Assembly: GCA_964478025.1 (NCBI GenBank)
Contig: CAYZGK010000010.1
Coordinates: forward strand, 1-56,072
DNA: 56,072 nt
DNA from: UBA3700 sp964478025
Lineage (GTDB): Bacteria; Bacillota; Clostridia; Christensenellales; UBA3700
Direction: 5' to 3'
The position numbers and the translations under genes are program-made. The notes beneath the pieces are model-generated. The model had not been told where the DNA came from. It did not search any database and saw only the letters and a program-made list of their open reading frames with translations. How positions within the stretch are numbered: the first letter of the stretch is position 1; the number at the start of each line of letters is the position of its first letter. Positions 50,408 to 56,072 of this stretch are shown one piece after another.

Positions 50408-52150
50408 ATGGATTATAAAGAAAACTATAAAGAATGGTTAAAAAATGTAAAACCAAATCAAAGAAAAGAACTAGAATCAATTGAAAATAACGATAAAGAA
50501 ATTAAAGAAAGATTTACAATCCCACTAGCCTTCGGCACCGCTGGTATGAGAGGAATTATTGCTATGGGTATTTCAAATATGAATGAATACACAGTAGCAA
50601 GGGCAACAAAAGGTCTAGCTGATTACATAACATCACTAGGAGAAGATGAAAAGAAAAGAGGTGTTGCAATTTCTTATGATACAAGAAGAATGTCGTTTGA
50701 TTTTGCGCTAGTTACAGCAAAAGTTTTAGGTGCTAATGGAATAAATGTTTATTTATATGAAAATGTAAGACCAGTTCCAATGTGTTCATATGCCGTTCGT
50801 CACTTAAATTGTATAGCGGGCGTTATGATAACAGCTTCGCATAATCCAAAGGAATACAATGGATATAAAGTATATGGAGAAGATGGTGCTCAAATGTCTC
50901 CAGAGGCAACAAAAGTTGTAGTAGATTTTATTGAAAAAACTCCTTATTTTGGAATAAATCAGGAAGAAACCAAAGTAGAAAAAGAAGGAGATATTGCCCA
51001 ATTAAATGAAACAAAAATTAGCGAACATATAATGGTAGTTGGAGATAAATTAGATCAAGATTATTTTAATGAAATCTCTAAATTATCTTTATCACCAGAG
51101 GCTGTTAAAGAAGTTGCTGGCAAAATTAAGATAGTATATACACCAATACATGGCTCTGGATGTATGCCAGTTACAACAATGTTAATGAGAATGGGAATCC
51201 CAGTAAGCGTGGTAGAAGAGCAAAGATTGCCAGATACAGAATTTTCTACTGTAAAAGTTCCAAATCCTGAACAGCCAGATGCCTTAAAAATGGGAATAGA
51301 TTTAGCAAATAAATTAGGAAGCGATATCGTAATAGGAACAGATCCAGACTGCGATAGAATGGGTATTGCTATTAGAGATAACAATAACGAATTTATGCTA
51401 TTAAATGGTAACCAAATTGGAGCCATGATGATGGATTATATTTTAATGAGACATCAACAAAAAGGAACATTGCCAAAAAATGCTGCTGTAGTAAAAACTA
51501 TAGTTACAACTAAGTTTGCAGATAAAATAGCAAGAAGTTATGGTGCAACGGTTTTTGATGTATTAACAGGATTTAAGTTTATTGGAGAAAAGATAAAAGA
51601 GTGGGAACAAACAGGAGAGTACACTTTCATGTTTGGTTATGAGGAAAGTTATGGTTCTTTATGTGGAACTCATGCAAGAGATAAAGATGCAGTAGTAGCG
51701 TCTATGATTTTTGCTGAAATGGCATGTTATTACACAAGTATAAATGTTACTCTTTATGATAAATTACAAGAATTATTCAAAAAATTTGGATACTTTGTAG
51801 AAACATCAAAATCTTATTCATTCCCAGGATTAGACGGAATGCAAAAAATGGCAGAGATTATGGACAAGTTTAAGTCTACAAATCTAAAAGAAATTGCAGG
51901 ATATAAAACAGTTTCTAAGATGAATCTAGATGCAGGCACTATAGAGTATGCAGATGGAAGAATTGAAAAAGCAAGTCTTCCAAAGACGAATGTTATAAAA
52001 TATGACCTTGGAAATGATGAATGGTTATGTATAAGACCAAGTGGAACAGAACCAAAAATAAAGGTATATGTGTCTTCTTGTGAAAGTACGCTTGAAGGAT
52101 CAAAAGAGAAAAATAATAAATTACAAGAAGCTATGAAAGAGCTTATGTAG
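50408..52150 (+). CDS. Phosphohexomutase (phosphoglucomutase/phosphomannomutase)
   Basis: 580 residues from ATG 50408 with AAGGAG upstream; an in-frame upstream extension overlapping the previous gene is rejected. Alpha-D-phosphohexomutase signatures: the sugar loop FGTAGMRGIIAMG, the phosphoserine loop GVMITASHNPKEYNGYK, the metal loop GTDPDCDRMG, FGYEESYGSL, and the phosphate-binding RPSGTEPKIKVY at the end. Length fits the Firmicutes PgcA type. Interconverts hexose 1- and 6-phosphates, linking sugar uptake to glycolysis and cell-wall precursors. Confidence 0.94.
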   Translation: MDYKENYKEWLKNVKPNQRKELESIENNDKEIKERFTIPLAFGTAGMRGIIAMGISNMNEYTVARATKGLADYITSLGEDEKKRGVAISYDTRRMSFDFALVTAKVLGANGINVYLYENVRPVPMCSYAVRHLNCIAGVMITASHNPKEYNGYKVYGEDGAQMSPEATKVVVDFIEKTPYFGINQEETKVEKEGDIAQLNETKISEHIMVVGDKLDQDYFNEISKLSLSPEAVKEVAGKIKIVYTPIHGSGCMPVTTMLMRMGIPVSVVEEQRLPDTEFSTVKVPNPEQPDALKMGIDLANKLGSDIVIGTDPDCDRMGIAIRDNNNEFMLLNGNQIGAMMMDYILMRHQQKGTLPKNAAVVKTIVTTKFADKIARSYGATVFDVLTGFKFIGEKIKEWEQTGEYTFMFGYEESYGSLCGTHARDKDAVVASMIFAEMACYYTSINVTLYDKLQELFKKFGYFVETSKSYSFPGLDGMQKMAEIMDKFKSTNLKEIAGYKTVSKMNLDAGTIEYADGRIEKASLPKTNVIKYDLGNDEWLCIRPSGTEPKIKVYVSSCESTLEGSKEKNNKLQEAMKELM

Positions 52151-52152
52151 AA

Positions 52153-52166
52153 TGCACACATACGCG
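52153..52166. promoter_or_regulatory. Alternating element TGCACACATACGCG
   Basis: A 14-nt alternating tract right after the phosphohexomutase stop. Its complement contains CGCGTATGTGTG, one base from the element at 47946-47959. Confidence 0.4.
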
Positions 52167-52189
52167 AAAATATAGAAAAAATAGTTGTA

Positions 52190-52218
52190 AATAAAATATT
52201 AGTATGGTATTATTTCAT
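52190..52218 (+). promoter_or_regulatory. secG promoter
   Basis: TTGTAA, a 17-nt spacer, and TATTAT, just upstream of the secG ribosome site GGAGG. Confidence 0.5.
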
Positions 52219-52248
52219 AGCAACCAAAAGTAAATGGAGGAAGTTTAA

Positions 52249-52545
52249 ATGAACTTTATGTATATAGCAGCTGCAGCATTAATAGATTATGACGTTGCTA
52301 ATGTATTAAGAATAATAGTAGCAATTTTAACTATGATCATGGCCATTGGCCTAATTGTTGTAGTAATAATGCAAAAACCAGTAACAAATAATATCGGTAC
52401 AATAGCCGGCGAAGAGACTCAAACATATGCAGGAAAGAATAAGGCTAAATCAAAAGAATCTTTATTAAGAAAGTTAACAATAATTTTAGGAATCGCAATT
52501 TCTGTTTTAGTAATATTCTTCTTTATAACATATTTAGAGGTTTAA
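52249..52545 (+). CDS. secG: Protein translocase subunit SecG
   Basis: 98 residues with two TM helices (about 15-42 and 75-96) separated by a polar loop. IVVVIMQKPVTNNIGTIAG matches the conserved SecG motif in which the first helix ends at a Gln-x-Pro/Gly-rich loop. GGAGG lies before the ATG. Auxiliary subunit of SecYEG. Followed by a strong terminator before smpB. Confidence 0.9.
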   Translation: MNFMYIAAAALIDYDVANVLRIIVAILTMIMAIGLIVVVIMQKPVTNNIGTIAGEETQTYAGKNKAKSKESLLRKLTIILGIAISVLVIFFFITYLEV

Positions 52546-52564
52546 AATTAAATAAAAAAGTTTG

Positions 52565-52597
52565 AAATCCTTTCGCCAAATGCGAAAGGATTTTTTT
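52565..52597 (+). terminator. secG terminator
   Basis: Perfect 12-bp stem AAATCCTTTCGC (52565-52576) with GCGAAAGGATTT (52582-52593), 5-nt loop, then T-run. Confidence 0.9.
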
Positions 52598-52627
52598 ATT
52601 TATAAAAAAAGTATATAATATAGAAGC

Positions 52628-53089
52628 ATGAAAGAGAGTATTAAAATAATATCAACCAATAAAAAAGCTTACTTTGATTACTTTGTTGAAGAGGTATATG
52701 AGGCTGGAATTCAACTTGTAGGTAGTGAAGTGAAGTCTGTAAGACAAGGGAATGTAAATTTAAAAGATTCCTTTTGTTTGGTACAAGGTAATGAGATTTT
52801 AATGATTAACTCTCATATAAAACCTTATGAAAAAGGAAGTTATTTTAACGTAGATGCAAAAAGGCCAAGAAAACTTCTTATGCATAAGCAAGAAATAAAT
52901 AAATTAAGAGGTCTTGTTCAACAAAAAGGATATACACTAGTTCCAACAAAGATTTATTTTAAGCAAGGTCTTGTAAAAATAGAAGTTGGAGTTTGTAAAG
53001 GAAAAGAACTTCATGATAAAAGAAGAGTAGAACAAGAAAAAGAACAAAAGAGGACTATAGAAAGAACAATTAAAGAATATAATAGTTAG
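52628..53089 (+). CDS. smpB: SsrA-binding protein SmpB
   Basis: 153 residues. NKKAYFDYFVEEVYEAGIQLVGSEVKSVRQGNVNLKDSF and GKELHDKRRVEQEKEQKRTIER, the latter being the basic C-terminal tail that enters the mRNA channel. Partner of tmRNA in trans-translation; ssrA lies 2.3 kb downstream. TATAAT (52614-52619) is 8 nt from the ATG, with at best a weak Shine-Dalgarno. metY starts 12 nt after the stop. Confidence 0.96.
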   Translation: MKESIKIISTNKKAYFDYFVEEVYEAGIQLVGSEVKSVRQGNVNLKDSFCLVQGNEILMINSHIKPYEKGSYFNVDAKRPRKLLMHKQEINKLRGLVQQKGYTLVPTKIYFKQGLVKIEVGVCKGKELHDKRRVEQEKEQKRTIERTIKEYNS

Positions 53090-53101
53090 GAGATAAGAAA
53101 A

Positions 53102-54385
53102 ATGGAATTTGAATCAAGATGTGTACAAGGCGCATATGAACCAAAAAATGGTGAACCTAGAGTTTTACCTTTAGTTCAATCAACAACTTTTTATTATGAA
53201 AATGCAGATAAGATGGCTTATGTTTTTGACTACCCAGAAACAGGACACTTATATACAAGAATATCTAATCCAACAATAGATGCTTTTGAAAAGAAAGTAG
53301 CAGCACTTGAGGGCGGAGTTGGAGCACTTGCTTGTGCCTCTGGACTTGCTGCTGAAACTTTAGCTGTAATGAATGCATGTTCAGCTGGTGATAATATAGT
53401 ATGCTCTTCAATGGTTTATGGTGGAACATATAACTTGTTTAATGTAACATTAAGAAGATATGGCATTGAAACAAGATTCTTTGACCCAGATTCAAAAGAA
53501 GAAGATATAGAAAAATTAATAGATGATAAAACAAAGATTATATATGGCGAAACTATTGCAAATCCAGCAATGGTAGTATTAGATTTTGATAAATTTGCAA
53601 GAATTGCTAATAAATATGGCTTAATATTTATGGTAGATAATACTCTTGCTTCTCCAGCTTTATTAAATCCAAAGAAGTTTGGAGCAAATGTTATAATTCA
53701 TTCAACAACAAAATATCTTGATGGTCATGCCTCATGTGTAGGTGGAATTATTGTTGATTGTGGAAACTTTAAATTCCCTGGCAATAGTAGATTTGAAGAA
53801 TTATTCAATAAGCCAGATGAAAGCTACCATGGAAGAACTTATAGTAAGGATTTTGGTGCAGGTGCATTCGTTGCAAAGGCAAGATGCCAAATGATGAGAG
53901 ATTTTGGTTCTCAAATAAGCCCATTTAATGCTTACTTAACAAATATGAACTCTGAAACATTAAATATAAGAATGTTAAAAACAAGTGAAAACGCACTACA
54001 TGTTGCAAAATTATTAAAGAATCATCCTCAAATTGAATGGGTAATGTATCCAGGACTTGAAGGTGATAAATATTATGATATTGCTAAAAAATATTATAAT
54101 GGAAATGGATTTGGTGGAATGTTAGTATTTGGCATAAAGGGCGGAAAGGCTGCAGCAAGTAAATTCCAAGATTCATTAAAATTCTTAAGTATAGTTACTC
54201 ATATTGCAGATGTAAGAAGTAGCGTATTACATCCTGCAAGTACAACTCATAGACAATTATCCGCAGAGGATTTAAAGGCTTGTGGAGTTCCAGAGAACTT
54301 AGTTAGATTATCTATAGGAATTGAAGATATAAAAGATATAGAGTCAGATATTTTACAAGCATTAGAGGCAAGTAAAAATATATAA
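53102..54385 (+). CDS. metY: O-acetylhomoserine sulfhydrylase-type PLP enzyme
   Basis: 427 residues of the Cys/Met-metabolism PLP family. LPLVQSTTFYYENAD, HLYTRISNPTIDAFEKKVAALEGG, ASGLAAETLAV and the PLP lysine motif IHSTTKYLDGHASCVGG are present. The length and the two-part C-terminus fit O-acetylhomoserine aminocarboxypropyltransferase rather than cystathionine gamma-synthase. Makes homocysteine from O-acetylhomoserine and sulfide. It is followed 14 nt later by metA, which supplies the substrate, supporting this choice over methionine gamma-lyase. Confidence 0.88.
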   Translation: MEFESRCVQGAYEPKNGEPRVLPLVQSTTFYYENADKMAYVFDYPETGHLYTRISNPTIDAFEKKVAALEGGVGALACASGLAAETLAVMNACSAGDNIVCSSMVYGGTYNLFNVTLRRYGIETRFFDPDSKEEDIEKLIDDKTKIIYGETIANPAMVVLDFDKFARIANKYGLIFMVDNTLASPALLNPKKFGANVIIHSTTKYLDGHASCVGGIIVDCGNFKFPGNSRFEELFNKPDESYHGRTYSKDFGAGAFVAKARCQMMRDFGSQISPFNAYLTNMNSETLNIRMLKTSENALHVAKLLKNHPQIEWVMYPGLEGDKYYDIAKKYYNGNGFGGMLVFGIKGGKAAASKFQDSLKFLSIVTHIADVRSSVLHPASTTHRQLSAEDLKACGVPENLVRLSIGIEDIKDIESDILQALEASKNI

Positions 54386-54399
54386 AGGAGAGTGATTTC

Positions 54400-55305
54400 A
54401 TGCCAATAGTTATACCTAAAACATTACCTGCATTTGATATTTTATCAAAGGAAAATATATTCGTAATGCCAAAGGTAAGAGCAGATTCTCAAGATATAAG
54501 ACCAATAGAGATAGCTATTGTTAATTTAATGCCAACTAAAATTGAGACTGAAACGCAATTAATGAGACTTTTGGGTAATTCTTCTTTGCAAGTACATGTA
54601 ACATTAGTAGGCATGGAATCATATAAAAGTACACATATATCTCAAGATCATATGAATACTTTCTATACTACATTCTCTAAAATAAAAAATAAGAAGTTTG
54701 ATGGACTTATTGTAACAGGAGCTCCAGTTGAACAAATTCGTTTTGAAGATGTAAAGTATTGGAAAGAATTAGAAGAATTAATGAATTGGGCAGATAAGAA
54801 TGTTACTTCAACTATTTATATATGTTGGGCAGCATATGCAGCTTTATATCATTTTTATGGAATAGATAAGAAAATTTTAGATAAAAAATTATCTGGAATT
54901 TATCCTGTTAAAATATGCGACGAAAAAGAACCTTTATTAAGAGGAATGGATGATATAATGTATATTCCTATGTCAAGGTATACTACAGTAGAACCACAAG
55001 AAATAACCTCAAATAAGAATTTAAAACTTCTAGGTTATGGAGATGAATGCGGTGTTTCTATTGTAAAATCAACAGATGATAAAAAAATATTCCTAACAGG
55101 ACATAGTGAATATGCAAGAGAAACTTTAAAGACAGAATATATTAGAGATGTTGATAAAGGATTGGAAATTGAAAAACCAATAAACTATTTTATAGATGGA
55201 GACATCAATAAAATAGATATGAAGTGGAGAAGTACGGCAAACTTAATTTATTATAATTGGTTAAATTATTATGTTTACCAAGTAACTCCATATGAATTAA
55301 AATAA
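54400..55305 (+). CDS. metA: Homoserine O-acyltransferase
   Basis: 301 residues. Class I glutamine amidotransferase-like fold: IAIVNLMPTKIETETQLMRLLGN, FDGLIVTGAPVE, catalytic Cys in IYICWAAYAALYHFYGI, and the His/Glu pair in LTGHSEYARETL. The segment usually reading PHSR is PMSRYT here; it is not a catalytic position but is unusual. In Bacillota this enzyme normally uses acetyl-CoA, matching the O-acetylhomoserine enzyme upstream. Ends at a hairpin just before ssrA. Confidence 0.93.
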   Translation: MPIVIPKTLPAFDILSKENIFVMPKVRADSQDIRPIEIAIVNLMPTKIETETQLMRLLGNSSLQVHVTLVGMESYKSTHISQDHMNTFYTTFSKIKNKKFDGLIVTGAPVEQIRFEDVKYWKELEELMNWADKNVTSTIYICWAAYAALYHFYGIDKKILDKKLSGIYPVKICDEKEPLLRGMDDIMYIPMSRYTTVEPQEITSNKNLKLLGYGDECGVSIVKSTDDKKIFLTGHSEYARETLKTEYIRDVDKGLEIEKPINYFIDGDINKIDMKWRSTANLIYYNWLNYYVYQVTPYELK

Positions 55306-55309
55306 ACAA

Positions 55310-55344
55310 AAAGCATTTTTTATAGCTGTTGAAATGCTTTATTT
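55310..55344 (+). terminator. Hairpin after metA
   Basis: AAAGCATTT (55310-55318) pairs perfectly with AAATGCTTT (55332-55340). The U-run is short and merges into the start of ssrA, so termination may be partial. Confidence 0.5.
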
Positions 55345-55684
55345 GGGGTTGTCACGGATTCGATAGGGATTCGAGGATAGTATAAGCATACAGAAGGCTC
55401 GTCTTCTTAAAAACGGAAAATTAAATTTAAACGCAGATAACAGCGAATTAGCTCTAGCTGCCTAGTCAGCGAGCCGTCAGCCAGAAAGGTCCGCGATTCT
55501 GAAACTGGCGTCAATAGCGGAACAGGGTTAACAGTAATGCTCGAAGCTGTTAACAAGATTCAGGGCTAAACGAAATATTCTTTGTTTGTAGAGGATATAA
55601 GGGATAATGAAATACAAACTAAGTATGTAGAAGGTACTATGCAAGCATCTTTAGACCGGGGTTCAACTCCCCGCAGCTCCACCA
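55345..55684 (+). ncRNA. ssrA: Transfer-messenger RNA
   Basis: About 340 nt. The 5' end GGGGTTGTCACGGATTCGAT is a standard tmRNA start and pairs as an acceptor stem with CAGCTCC before the 3' ACCA (to 55684). The T-arm GGGGTTCAACTCCCC is intact. The tag frame (55409-55465) encodes KNGKLNLNADNSELALAA and ends in TAG; a C-terminal ALAA is the usual protease signal. Works with SmpB to rescue stalled ribosomes. One-piece type. Confidence 0.95.
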
Positions 55685-56072
55685 GAAGAAACTAATACGA
55701 ATGATTGTTGAGAGATAGGTATATATTGTATACTAGGGCACTTCGTTGTAAGGGCAAAGTTAGATATCGTCCGTAATAGAAGGAGGAAAAAGTAGCAGAA
55801 GCTACTTTTTTTTGTATAATATGTATAGAAATAGATTTTTAATTACTCGGATACTTAATCAAGTAAAATATATTAATTGAATATTTTGTCATTTATTTTG
55901 CCAAAAAATGATATTTTAAAGATAAAAGTGAGATGATGTTTTTTTTCTTTTACCCATCTTGAAATTAAAGAAAAATATGCAAATCTTAAAAGCTAAGATT
56001 TTTGATGGTAAGTCTTTTTGGGAAGTAGAAAAAGAATTAGCTTGGTATGATGAAGGTTAGTTTATTTTTATA
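55685..56072. other. ssrA trailer and right-edge sequence
   Basis: About 100 nt of trailer run from the tmRNA 3' end to the terminator at 55787-55813. After that come a TATAAT (55815-55820) and AT-rich DNA. A 27-codon ORF at 55977-56060 (MQILKAKIFDGKSFWEVEKE and so on) has no good ribosome site and may be a fragment. Confidence 0.6.
55787..55813 (+). terminator. ssrA terminator
   Basis: AAAAAGTAGC (55787-55796), AGAA loop, GCTACTTTTT (55801-55810), then T-run: a perfect 10-bp stem. Confidence 0.88.

Overview
The window is a 56 kb piece of an AT-rich (about 30% GC by eye) bacterial chromosome spanning the replication origin. Gene content and gene families point to a low-GC Bacillota of the class Clostridia, probably an uncultured host-associated anaerobe: dnaA/dnaN/recF/gyrBA, rpmH-rnpA-yidD-yidC-jag, mnmE/mnmG/rsmG, a ParB, a YabN-type MazG fusion, a Cthe_2159-type carbohydrate-binding lipoprotein, two GPH sugar symporters and a Clostridia-like ROK glucokinase. 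TGA is a normal stop (for example the dusB/trmL ATGA overlap), so the standard bacterial code applies. The species cannot be named from this sequence.

Layout. 1-2.1 kb: the start of a gene cut by the left edge, then a two-gene TIR/macro-domain pair that looks like a Thoeris-type anti-phage system. 2.1-6.6 kb: a lipoprotein, purC, a DUF4143 ATPase, and about 1.1 kb of decayed DNA with a frameshifted regulator remnant and a leader motif present three times. 6.6-11.3 kb: esterase, GPH symporter, beta-helix lipoprotein. 11.5-15.5 kb: rpsF-ssb-rpsR, gltX and a PepV-like dipeptidase. 15.6-20.2 kb: ftsH, a glucokinase, and a HipA-like kinase with a small RHH-like partner (probable toxin-antitoxin pair). 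20.5-29.1 kb: gyrA, gyrB and recF on the minus strand, then dnaA and dnaN on the plus strand with DnaA boxes between them (probable oriC, about 27.8-27.97 kb). 29.1-36.5 kb: rsmG, mnmG, mnmE, parB, jag, yidC, yidD, rnpA, rpmH. 36.5-38.2 kb: 1.5 kb without ordinary genes, holding a promoter-terminator small RNA candidate, a possible IS end and a 24-residue peptide gene with its own promoter and terminator. 38.2-47.0 kb: a long plus-strand housekeeping block (AraC regulator, HD hydrolase, mazG, dusB, trmL, tilS, cca, rmuC, PHP phosphoesterase). 47.0-47.95 kb: repeats, a 41-codon repeat ORF and a vapBC pair whose toxin is cut to a stub. 47.99-52.2 kb: GPH symporter, alkaline-phosphatase-fold protein and phosphohexomutase. 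52.2-55.7 kb: secG, smpB, metY, metA, and ssrA (tmRNA).

How it fits together. Most genes left of dnaA read leftward and most right of it read rightward, as expected for leading-strand coding around an origin. The usual Firmicutes origin order is scrambled: recF-gyrB-gyrA are inverted relative to dnaA-dnaN, mnmE faces away from mnmG, and the rpmH-to-jag block sits 6 kb to the right of dnaN. No parA/soj lies next to parB. Several core origin genes (dnaA, recF, mnmE, mnmG, perhaps tilS and smpB) have a -10 box only 6-9 nt before an ATG with no Shine-Dalgarno sequence, so they look leaderless, while their neighbours have clear Shine-Dalgarno sites.

The best candidates for something new are: the TIR/macro pair whose macro protein carries an unrecognised soluble N-terminal half; the cluster of leaderless origin genes, with overlapping divergent -35 boxes between mnmE and mnmG; a perfectly alternating pyrimidine-purine (Z-DNA-prone) tract in the gyrB leader; the 24-residue peptide gene divergent from an AraC regulator; and the small RNA candidate upstream of rpmH. 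All functional statements rest on reading motifs by eye; no searches were run.
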